64,000 nucleotides of DNA from positions 1,348,386-1,412,385 of the forward strand of contig CM035359.1 of assembly GCA_020137815.1 (NCBI GenBank). The letters are read 5' to 3'. A program made the position numbers and the translations under genes. Each line of letters opens with the position of its first letter. Positions within the stretch are counted from its first letter, which is position 1. Of this stretch, positions 1 through 10,395 are shown one piece after another. The notes below the pieces were generated by a model, which searched no databases, was not told where the DNA came from, and worked only from the letters and a program-made list of their open reading frames with translations. Source of the DNA: Hormiphora californensis (Eukaryota > Ctenophora > Tentaculata > Cydippida > Pleurobrachiidae).

Positions 1-678
1 GATAAGGCAATCGTACCATCGGTAATCCTAATGGTACCAAGGATCATTAGTAATTGGTTTCAGGAACTAAGGACAGGACTCACGTTCTTCAACAAAAAGA
101 TTTAAGACTAACCTTTAGTACGATGAAATATTCCAAAGAATCCTTGTCACGAATGGAAACTGAATGGTCAGTCAATATTGGAGAAACCATCGTGTGTTGG
201 GCAGTGAGGAGTCGTACCCGGATCCCAAGGAAACCTGTGTGCAACAGAGTATCTGTGATAATGTGGAACGGCCGACAAGTAAAGACGTCGTGATTAGGAC
301 GGATGGGTTGATCAGGGACAGTATTGATTCGGTGGTTCCGATAAAAATGAGCTCAGGGTTCAGGTGAACAAATTTATTACGTCTACAAAAAATGTTAGAC
401 GTCGACGTGATGTCTGCCCCACGGCAGACTGTTTTATCAATGCAGAAAAGTCTTTTTGGGCAGAGTCCGTGATACCATACAACTCTTTCAACTGGTATCT
501 GATCATTCTGGAAGGGCGAACCGTGTAAGGGCGATTATGAGGATGGTGATCTGTTAGATTCAGTTGTAGATTTCAGTAATTGTACGCGTGTTAGTTAAAT
601 ATTTATTTTGCCAAAATCCTGAATGAACTCGGACGTGACGCCCCCGCCAGATTATCTAAAAAGGAGTGATACAATCAG
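1..678. other. No confident gene; upstream of the GPCR exons
   Basis: I see no recognisable domain here. One plus-strand frame is open from about 164 to a possible splice donor after 363 and contains two cysteines (ETCVQQSICDN), so an ectodomain exon of the downstream receptor is conceivable. It does not match the cysteine-rich domain pattern of class C receptors well enough to call. Further ectodomain exons probably lie off the left edge. Confidence 0.3.
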
Positions 679-3600
679 CTCGACATTCTGACGTACACCC
701 CAGCGGGAGGTTTGTTTAATGCATTTGGCATTATCGGAATTGCGTACTATCATATTATTGTTGTTTTCATTAACACTCGTTAGAGTAACCAAAAAATTAT
801 AAATCTCAACACTAGCTCATAGGGTGGTGAATCTGCAATTCTGCTGATCACTATTACTTTTAGTCATTACGTTAGAACCAATTAATAAACGCTGTAGGAC
901 TCGTGATCAATGATTATACGATCGTTAATCGCAACGTCACTCCTTGTTCCATTAGAGATAGAGATGTATTCCGTTGAACTAAAGGCAGAAGTTCCACGGA
1001 TAGATCCATTTGTTTTCATTATAGTTGCACGTGCTATGGATTCGGTCTGTGGTGAGATTTTTAGTTCTTCATTTATCGTGGGAACTGGGATCTATTTCGG
1101 TAGAATTGATCCCTTTTTTTAGTAGATAAAAGTAAGGGAAGAATGATGTAACACTGCTACTTCAGATTGAGTGTTTTTCCCTGGAATAGAAAAATCCAAA
1201 AGCGAAAGTAAAAAAAGAACTAAAAGCTATTAATTGATCGTAGAACTTCAATCGAATTATATGACACAACCTTCCAAGAACAAGAACCTCCATATTATCT
1301 GAATTAGAAGTAGAAAAACTTCAATCGAACTATATGACATAACCTTCCAAGAACTTTCCAAGAACAAGAACCTCAATATCTGAATTAGAAGTAGAAAAAC
1401 TTCAATCGAACTATATGACATAACCTTCCAAGAACTTTCCATTGGATCTTGGAAAGTTTCCAAGAACAAGAACCTCCATATCTGAATTAGAAGTAGAAAA
1501 ATATACAATTGTCACACCCGAATTTTAAAATTTTCAACTAAAATGGATAGACCGCAGCTCCTGCACTCATTCTATTCATGTTTTAGATAATTATATTCAT
1601 ATGTTTCAGGTCAACACCGATAGTGAAGGCCAGTAGTCGGGAGCTCTGTTTTGCAATGCTTTGCGGGGTGTTCCTGGGATTCCTGTCATCCCTCTTGAGT
1701 CTGGGGAAACCGACCGACAAAATATGCATGGTAATTGGTTTGTTGAGCCTCAAATCTGAAACTTGTTTATGTGGAAGGCGGTGTATTTTTATTAACCTCC
1801 AGCATTTCAGGCACATTTGTGTTTTGGCTGTATGTTTGGGTCTCTTACCATTATCCCATTGTTCCTTAAGGTCACCCGAGTTTTCTATCTTTTCTTCCAG
1901 GTAAGACATTTCACAATAATTACAGATAATAGAGATTCAGATTTGAATGTACAATCGGACCCTTTCCCCCGAGCATCCCAGTAAATCGGGGTCCAGCTGT
2001 ATCATGGGTGTATCATGATGGTTCGTTTGATGGAATTAGGGGTATCATCTAACCTTAGTATCTCGATCTGGTTGCTTTTTAGTGCAGTACTTATCCCTGG
2101 GGGGTTTGGGTGGAATATTAGTATAAATCAGGAACAGACCGAATCAGAAAGTACTGGTCCCTGATTGGATGATAACCAGTCACGTGACCTAAATAACGAG
2201 TTCTGATTGGTTGATCCTGGTATCATAAATACGACTATTTTTCATTCCAGAGTAAGAAGAGCAATGGAAAACCGCCCAAGTACCTTCTACCGATTTGGCA
2301 GTGCTTGATTTGCTTCATACTTGTTACAACGCAAGTTACACTTCTCAGTATAGTGAGCGTATGGTTCCCCCTCAAAGCCATACCAACCTATCCGGCACGA
2401 ATGTATGTTGTATTTATATTGGCAGTCACTAGTTTAATTTTAAAGTTGATTTAGAAACTTCTCAATCCAAGCAGCAATTGGAATGAGAAAATGTGTAAAG
2501 TTTACAAGTTACAACCCTTCCAAACACCTATTCATTAATTAATTAATTAAATTATCAATTAAATTATTAAACCCCCTCTCAGGCAGGTATTCATAGTGTG
2601 TCAAGGTGAGACTCAGATGAATACCATCATGGCCCTGGGTATACCATTGGGGTACATCATGTTCTTTATGGTCCTCTCCACGGCAATGAGTTACAGAGTC
2701 CGCAAATTACCCTCCAACTTCCAGGTGAATTGAAAGAAAAGTCTTTCTACTGCTACATATATAACTTAATTGGTTCATTAATCGAATTAAGACCAGAGGG
2801 AGTCCGCGAAATTGTCACTTTCGGTAGCTGGTCGAACAGGAAAACAAAATAATATCAATGACCATTATTACAACTAAAAGATCCTTGATTTTCCAAGACA
2901 ACCTTACACTTCACCCATAGGAAGCGAAGTTTATCTGCCTGGCCCAGATTATTTCCTTTATCGAGTTGACGGCCTTTGTTCCCGCATACTTTACATCACG
3001 AGGTAACATGCTCATTTTTTTCTTTTTCCTCCTTTTTGCTTTTAGCACTTAACAGTTCATTGGACTACTCGTAATTTTCACCTCCCTTTCTTACTGGCTA
3101 CTCCATTTAAAATGAAGGGAATTGGAATACCAAGGCAAATCGCAAAATCTTGCATTGTTACAGGAATTTGGCAGACATTTTGTGTTGGTATGGCAACGCA
3201 AATATGTGCAACATCCATACTCGTGCTGATATACTTTAAGAAGGTCAACATAATCTTACTTTACCCCGAGAGAAACAAAGTTGTCCTCACCAAAGGATCA
3301 CTAAAGGTAAGCCATGCTATGTTCTAACCCTCCCTTTACATTTGTGATTAAGGGCGGGGCGCCCGAAACACAGTCTAGCCAGGCAAGGTATAGAACACTT
3401 TTGGTACACGGTCCTGGTACTTTGATCGCTCTAAAACCGGTTGTAAGATAAACGGAGCACTCTTCTGACTAACTAAAATACAGATCCAGAACTTCCGGAA
3501 TTGACCTATGCTGCACCCACCTAAAAAGACAAACATTTCTTGGCCTAAAAAATTCTCAGAATATTTTATTTATTAGATCATATATATCATAATGGCGGAT

Positions 3601-5517
3601 TTGCCAACAGTTAATCTTACTTGGCTCACACAGCATTACATAACTATTCGATTGATTCCTTTTTACTACTGCAATCTCCTAGATAGAAATACCTCTCTCA
3701 CTCTTCCTCTTTCTCTCTCTCCCCCTCTCTTTCTTTCTGTTGAACGTCCTCTTTTTTGACAAATCTCTCCTTTTTTCTCCCAACATTTTTTAGTCGCCTG
3801 ACAATTAATTCAACAACATTTCACGTTTTTATTTTTCAAGAGCCCTTCTCCTGATGGGCGATGGCAGTGGTTCAGTGCGGGTTCAGTGCAGGATTGTGCA
3901 ATATGGGAGATTATAGAATATAGACATATATTATAGAGTGCACTTTCCAGGAAAATATTCCCATTTATAAAATATAAAAAGGAATTTTTCAAACCACTCC
4001 TAACTCTTCTGCAGACTTTATCCTTCTCGTGCGTTCCACGGAATAACTTTTCCGCAGACTTTATCTTTTTCGTGCTCTCCACGGAACAAATAGGCCAGCC
4101 CAATGCAGCTCTGACAGTACTCTCATGACTTTTACAGGATATTGAGATGACAAGAGATGACAAACGGAAAGCCTATCTGAAATCGGAGGTCTGTCATATG
4201 TGTGGTCAAGTTTTGGGAGCCGGTCGGGGCTATCGGCTTACAGTTACCAACGATAATCAGGTAAGCGGGGGTCACGCACCTCGGGGTACCATGGCAACTG
4301 AATAGTGTACCGTGGTGATTGAATAGTGTACTGTGGTTACCATGGCAACTGAATAGTTTAGCATGGTTACCATGGTTACTGAATAGTGTACTGTGGTTAC
4401 CATGGTAATTGAATAGTGTATCGTGGTAGTTCTGGGTAGTGTAGTTTATGAACACCTGGTGAATGCCATAGACATCTTATATAGCCCATAGCTCTTGGTC
4501 ACAGCTTAGTTCATCATTTAAATTGTTATCGGTGAGAGTAACCAACATTGTTTAGGCACCCATTACTTAAATGGTTATCAGTGAAAATTATTAACATTGT
4601 TTAGGCACCCCAAAATGCGGGACACAAATGCTCCGTAAGTGAAAAATCGATCTTGAAAAGCTTTAAATTGCATGTTTAAAAAAAACAAACTAAATGTGTG
4701 TGACTATTTTGGGATGTCCCACGCTATTATAACTGGCATGGTGCAATCTAGAATGTGCTGGTATCTGCACAATATGCTTTGTATTATAAGCTACATGTAT
4801 TATATCTTAGCGCATGCAGGCGTATATTGTTAGCTTGTCTTGCTGATATATGTTAGGACTTAGGAGTTGAACCCGAATTCAATGAATGAAATGCTACTTA
4901 TGTATATACATATTATAATGATTGGCTATAATTCCATCAACATTCCAATATTCCAGTTTACTGTTTAGTATATAAATAATTTACATAACTGCAACATCCA
5001 AGTGATTAATTAACTAATTCATTTTCAGATGATGTGCACGACTGACCCGAGTTGTAATAAACAGAATGGTAATCATTTAACTCTTCTAAACAAGGAGAAG
5101 AGTTCGTCAAGCCAACTATCCTGTACTCCACTGATCCCCCTTTCCAAGGTAAAGTAGTAGACTAACCAGGAACCGACCGAATCAGAAAGTACTGGTTCCT
5201 GATTGGCTGATAACCAGTCACGTGACCTAAATAACGAGCTCTGATTGGCTGTTTACTTGTTTCGGTCGATTCCTCAGACTAACCATTGTTATATCATGGT
5301 ACTTTTAATTTACTGCATGAGCGAACCCCGCGTGGAACCCCCGATTAGGTCGATTTGTTGATTACTTATCCGCCACTTTCCCATTCATGTTTTGATCACG
5401 TACCACGTGTACCTTAATTAACAGATCAGTGAAATAACCGACCCTGTCGGCCAACGGAAATGTCAACGTCTACAAAAACGAAGATCATCTTTCTTCGAAG
5501 TGGTCGAATCGATATGA
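679..5517 (+). CDS. Class C (metabotropic glutamate-type) G-protein-coupled receptor, C-terminal half
   Basis: Exons read as 679-778 (TM1), 1610-1730 (TM2-TM3), 1811-1900 (TM3 to loop 2), 2251-2402 (TM4-TM5), 2583-2724 (TM5 to loop 3), 2921-3002 (TM6), 3164-3306 (TM7), 4138-4260, 5029-5148 and 5425-5517 (cytoplasmic tail, TGA at 5515). Diagnostic motifs seen are TPIVKASSREL entering TM2, EAKFI before TM6 and KKVNIILLYPERN after TM7. They match the mGluR motifs TPIVKASGREL, NEAKFI and PKVYIILFHPE. Intron phases agree at every junction except TM1 to TM2, where the evident donor leaves one base and the next exon needs two. The tail has a CxxC pair (CHMCG) and serine-rich stretches. The family couples an extracellular ligand-binding module to heterotrimeric G proteins at the plasma membrane. 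The ligand cannot be read, because the Venus-flytrap and cysteine-rich domains are outside the window. Family assignment is firm; the exact start is not. Confidence 0.85.
1246..1501. repeat. Three tandem units of 72-100 bp in a receptor intron
   Basis: The unit begins CTTCAATCGAACTATATGAC and ends CTGAATTAGAAGTAG. The copies differ mainly by an internal expansion of a TTCCAAGAAC motif. The array lies between the TM1 and TM2 exons of the class C receptor and looks non-coding. Confidence 0.75.
1950..2001. mobile_element. Short pogo/Tigger-type MITE remnant
   Basis: About 52 bp bounded by TACAATCGGACC and GTAAATCGGGGTCCAGCTGTA, which are the two inverted ends of the family seen more complete at 29083 and 30851. 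It lies in a receptor intron. CAGTYGGACCCCG-like ends with TA targets are known from pogo-group Tc1/mariner elements; the assignment is inference. Confidence 0.55.
2129..2218. mobile_element. CCAAT/E-box MITE, copy A (3' truncated)
   Basis: Shares about 90 bp with the complete copy at 5168-5275, including GTCACGTGAC flanked by CTGATTGG motifs. The right inverted end is missing. It lies in the receptor intron before the TM4 exon. Confidence 0.65.
3317..3390. repeat. Dispersed repeat starting ATGTTCTAACCCTCC
   Basis: ATGTTCTAACCCTCC, then a GC-rich piece and CACAGTCTAGCCAGGCAA. Related copies are near 14453, 26278 and 28829. No clear terminal inverted repeat is visible, so the element class is unknown. 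Confidence 0.5.
3990..4085. repeat. Direct duplication, two copies
   Basis: CGCAGACTTTATC followed by a CTC/TCGTGC and CTCCACGGAA segment occurs twice about 47 bp apart, inside the intron before the first tail exon of the receptor. Confidence 0.55.
4284..4440. repeat. Imperfect tandem repeat with X-box-like palindromes
   Basis: Units of 25-35 bp carry GGTTACCATGGCAACTGA or variants, each followed by AATAGTGTA. GTTACC-AT-GGCAAC fits the RFX X-box consensus. It sits just after a tail exon of the receptor. Any regulatory role is inference. Confidence 0.6.
4523..4613. repeat. Direct duplication of about 40 bp
   Basis: The segment from GTTATCGGTGA to CATTGTTTAGGCACCC is repeated directly with minor changes, inside a receptor intron. 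The rest of the intron to 5028 shows nothing recognisable. Confidence 0.5.
5168..5275. mobile_element. CCAAT/E-box MITE, copy B, complete with target duplication
   Basis: This 108-bp element is bounded by AGGAACCGACCGAA and the inverted TTCGGTCGATTCCT. It is flanked by a 9-bp direct repeat AGACTAACC (5159-5167 and 5276-5284). Inside are a central GTCACGTGAC palindrome and CCAAT boxes read on the minus strand (AGCCAATCAG). Nine-base duplications are typical of Mutator-type elements. It lies in the last receptor intron. Confidence 0.75.
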
Positions 5518-6500
5518 AGATCGAGATCATGGCATCTGTGCAAGATAGAGAGAATGTGAGCGGTGAAATACGCCTATGCTTTATAAAATGACCCTGGCTG
5601 TTGTTGTAACATGTACACTAATGTTTGTCATGAATGCGTGTCTAGTCCCGTATCGTGAAGCAACAACTACATATATAACGTTTCATAAAATTATTTTCAT
5701 AAAATTGTTTCCATAAAACGTTTCTAGGTTGGTTCTTGCCTTCTTCGAAGCCATGTAACTATGTACAACGTTTCATAAAATTATTTTCATAAAGCTTCTG
5801 AGAGACTAGGTTGGTACTTGCCTTGTTCGACCATTTACAAATGTAAAGGAGGTTTAGAACAAGCTGAATGTTGACCTACAATTGTGAAGCAAGATCTAAG
5901 AGAGATATTATACCAACCTCTGTATTGTCAGTCACTTTCTTCCAATGTTGTAAGAAAGAGACTGTTCAATGTCTTATCGCATGGCATTAAAAAAGCGAAG
6001 ACCACCTCATCTTAATTCCGATATAAATTATATGCGATATATATGATAAGTCGGGGTTCAACTGTTCATTATATGCAAAAGGTAAAACTGTGAAGCAAAC
6101 TTTAATTTTGTATTGAGACCCTACGCTAAATTAACCTTATACATTTTCAGTTGTATGAGACTGGACATGAGACACACGATCTGGTAACAGAAACCTGCTT
6201 TTACAGCACCGCATCGGATCAAGAATTCACGTGATGATATCCTGGACAATTTAATTGGTATATCAGACTGAAACAGTTCTATTGGTTGAGAGAGATAGTA
6301 TAGAGATAGTATAGATCGTTTATAAGATTGGTTGATTTATTTTTCAAGAAAACATTAACTATAAAAGGATTTAGTGAAGAGTAAAGAGTGATTACTAGCC
6401 CATAGTAATGAGTCGATATAAATATTATGATCAATGGAGCGTGTCAAACAAGCATAAATGAACATGATCTCATAGTGGTCAGAAAACAGAAGCTATAGAA
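5518..6500. other. Downstream flank of the receptor gene; no gene seen
   Basis: Holds a duplicated segment (AACGTTTCATAAAATTATTT at about 5678 and 5766) and AT-rich sequence that could be the receptor 3' UTR. No coding frame stands out. Confidence 0.4.
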
Positions 6501-6504
6501 AAAT

Positions 6505-6800
<296 letters not shown>

Positions 6801-7066
6801 CAAGGAGAAAAAAGAGAGAGCGAGATAAATCTGGAGATATGCCTCTAGACCGCAGAATCTTCTAGAGAAGGAGCACCGTCAACAAAGAGTAAAGACGAAT
6901 CACGTGTAGAAGATGTGACACACTGTAAAAAGGAAAATTATTAACACTCTAGTCGTCTGCAGCAGTATCCAGTTTTCTAATTGTATTGATTGTTTTATGA
7001 GACTTGAAATTGAATTTTTCAGTTAAAATCGAGATTTTAAATCATTGTTCTTTAAATACACAGTCA

Positions 7067-7850
7067 GACTCCCATTTACAGGAACCTATATATCATATCA
7101 TACTACTTACTAAGCAAATTGTGTGACACAGGTCACCTGGCAACTACACTTGCACGTGCAATTATTAGAGGGACCTGGAGACCTCTCTCCCGGTTGCAGT
7201 TGGGTACCAAGGGGAAATTCAATTCTGCACGTGCATTCTTTTACTTCTGTCCTGATGTCTAGCTCATTCCACCCCAAGCGCTATTAGGCAACGTTTATCT
7301 GGGTCCAGGAGAACTGCTGCTGTCAGGGAGCAGGCTAGAGAATATGACAGATTACGCCAACGTGTTCAAGCGAGCCAATCAACGACTACTGATAGCTTTA
7401 CCCAACGTCGCCCAAGGGTGATTACTCCAGTCGAATATAGAAATCTCCGAATCGGCTACATAGCGGCCAAGTTTTCACGTGATGAGTTTCTGGAACAGCA
7501 CTGCACCTCCCTGACATTGATCTCTTAAATTCGCACCTTGACATTGTCAGGAAGCCCAGAGCGTACAACAACATGGGTAGGGAGAAAGTGAGAGATAGGC
7601 TAGGAACGGATGGTGCAGGTGATGTCAGCGTTCCCTAATCCAGCTACCATTTCCCCGAAATTCGCCCGTAGGGCGAACGGGCCTACTAGTTTACTGAAGG
7701 GAAAAGTGGGAGGGATTCGATGCAGTATATAATATAATCGTCTGTGCTAACTAGACAGAAAATCAGCCGAAAGGAGAAAACTAAACTTCCTCACTAGACA
7801 AAATCCTTACCCCAGGGCCGGGTATCGGTAAAGTAGGGTCCGACTGTGGA
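7067..7850. mobile_element. Possible decayed pogo-type element
   Basis: The left end CAGTCAGACTCCCATTTACA and the right end CGGTAAAGTAGGGTCCGACTG are diverged inverted versions of the family end CAGTCGGACCCCGATTTACC. The 0.78-kb interior has no open transposase frame. The target duplication is unclear, so pairing these ends as one element is inference. Confidence 0.4.
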
Positions 7851-7867
7851 AAATTTAAGTTTGTTTG

Positions 7868-7908
7868 TTTATGATTGTTGCGTCTGGAGGATGACCTGCC
7901 CGAAAGTA
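7868..7908. repeat. Dispersed 40-bp repeat, copy near 58775
   Basis: GATTGTTGCGTCTGGAGGAT followed by GACCTGCCCGAAAGTA resembles the segment at 58775-58820. Origin unknown. Confidence 0.35.
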
Positions 7909-8351
7909 ATTTAAATTTAAGTCGTTGGTGTAGTTTTCGTTTTATTTATTTTTAGAATCTAACAAGCGAACAGATTCTGCAAGCTAACAAATTATATTGT
8001 GGAGCTCGTGCAGGAATTTCAATTCCATTTAAACAAGCTTTTAACGAAATATGTGAAACCACTTTCGGGTTCCCGCAGATGGGCGTGGCACGGAGGTTTG
8101 TGTGTGTGGTGTCATTTTCACACTTGGTATTTAAGCACCACTGCATGTCGCTTTACAAAATCAGAGCATTGACTATTCAAAACTGTGCACACTACGAAAT
8201 CAGAGAACTCGGTCTAAAGAGGACTGAACCTTAGCTTTCATAATCGAATGTCCTGGCTCATCCAATCGATCAGCTCTTAAAAACTCTCTTGATTTTATAG
8301 CCTTTTCTTGATTTTGTGGAATCTTTAGCTTTTGAAGTTTTCGGATACAAT

Positions 8352-8531
8352 AACAGCGCCGCTTGTAGTCGCATTACCGTAATGGAAATACAGTAATGAG
8401 ACGCACACTTTGCGTAACACGCAGCAAAAAGTGCATGTGTTCAGCACGTACTAGCGCCCTGATTGGCCACGGTTGCGTGTATTCATACTGTATCTCCGTT
8501 TTTCCATTACCGTTTTCCCACTACAAGCGAC
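8352..8531. mobile_element. Foldback MITE of about 180 bp
   Basis: The ends CGCTTGTAGTCGCATTACCG and, inverted, CGCTTGTAGTGGGAAAACGG continue into GTAATGGAAA on both sides. This gives imperfect terminal inverted repeats of about 35 bp. No coding content. The target duplication was not resolved. Confidence 0.55.
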
Positions 8532-8834
8532 CGTGTAATAATAATAATATAGCGGAGCATATAACTGATAGTTCGGGAACGCTATAATGCCATTCCATGT
8601 GATCGGTGACAATCAGCATGCACGTCACACAGCTGCAGATTGGATAGTTCGTGTGTATTTTAACAAGGATTCTTCAACCGTTTTTGAGACGTAATTTAAT
8701 TCATTTGAATGGTCCAATGTTGACTTTTCAGTATATCGGATTTTTAAACTGTTTTTTTCTAAATAAGCCATTTTAGGAAAAACCAACACAACATCAAGTA
8801 TGCACGTGCAGAAGAAGTGGTTTCAAAGCGCCGC

Positions 8835-9050
<216 letters not shown>

Positions 9051-9168
9051 TCTCTAGCTATCTATCTTTCTCTCATTTATTCTCACAGCATATGTCTCGC
9101 TATGCCCTATGGATAAATCTCTTTTTATCTATGCCGACAATAGAAAATGAACGAGAAGTAAGATAGAA

Positions 9169-9169
<1 letters not shown>

Positions 9170-9221
<52 letters not shown>

Positions 9222-9280
9222 GAGAGAGAGAGAGAGTGAGAGAGAGTGAGGGGGGAGAGAGAGAGAGAGGGAGAGAGGGT
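9170..9280. repeat. (AG)n microsatellite
   Basis: About 110 bp of AG repeat, in opposite polarity to the TC tract 120 bp upstream. The two could pair as an inverted repeat. Confidence 0.9.
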
Positions 9281-9551
9281 CAATCCCAGTGAAGAGAGAA
9301 GATTAAGGAAGGAGATAGGTATAAAATAGTATGACACACGTGTGACGTGACACGTGAGAAATGTAACAGACCATGGCACTAGGTAGCATATATAGCAAGA
9401 TCAACACCATATTCTGTAGCGGTTGGGATTTTTTTGCCAAGATTTCACCCAACATTCTGTATTTCTGTCGAGAACTGCTTCATTGAGTATATTGCTTAAT
9501 GCTTAGTTTTAGCTTGAGAGGTAGTAAATTGTATATTATATGTGATGTGAT

Positions 9552-10344
9552 TAGGGTTGGCAATATGGAAATTCCATATGGAAATTCCATATGGAAAATG
9601 CCGTTTTTAAATTCCATATTTCATATGGAAAAACGTTCATGGAAACATGGAATTTTTCTCGTGATACCAGGTGTAAGAATAGGGTTCTAAATTCATCATA
9701 AGCCGGTTTCAGATGACACAGCTTGCGTGTGTGAGATAGGTATCCTGTATCCTACCAGTGATCTAATTGGGCCTCTCTCATTCGTAGCGACCATGCTGTA
9801 TTCACAGAGATTGGTTAATAGAGTATGATTATCTTCAAGAGTGCGAATATGAAAATGAAATTGTTGTACGATGGCTTCGGGTGAATATACTGCCAATATA
9901 TTGCCAAGTGAGCCAAATTTGGCCATCAGCCTGTGCCTTGTTTTGTTCAAACCGGGGCGCGGGGAAGGAGGGTCGAACAAGGCAACCTGTGCCCTGTGTG
10001 GCAGACGAAATTCGTTTCGTCTGAACATGACCCGAGGGAAGTTAACAAAAAACACTCTACCGGGAAACCTCGTGACAAGTGCCAATATGTTATTTTTGAC
10101 TAAATTGTACAGTAGACTTGGATACGAGGGCCTCTTATAACAGTTTTAATTTCCAGCTTAGTGCTTAGGAGAAAGAAAATTAGATTTTTGATGGAAATGC
10201 ATGTAACTTATCAAGTTATACATTTTAAAACAAGGCTCATTTTTTTAGTTGAAAATCCATATGGAATTCCATATGGATTTTTTTGGGAAATGGAAATTCC
10301 ATATTCCATATGGAATTTAAAGCAACATGGAACGGACAACCCTA
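9552..10344. mobile_element. Non-autonomous hAT-type element with 8-bp target duplication
   Basis: The 793-bp element begins TAGGGTTGGCAATATGGAA, and its other end read in reverse is TAGGGTTGTCCGTTCCATG. It is flanked by a perfect 8-bp direct repeat GATGTGAT (9544-9551 and 10345-10352). Subterminal clusters of TTCCATATGGAA palindromes occur at both ends. Eight-base duplications with short TAGGG/CAGGG ends are the hAT hallmark. No transposase frame is present. Confidence 0.85.
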
Positions 10345-10395
10345 GATGTGATCTAGACGGGTCTCAGAAGGGTTTAGGAATATCAGTCTATCATA

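Noticed and set aside
7952-8146. 64-codon minus-strand ORF
   Set aside because: No domain, splice context or conservation signal; likely chance.
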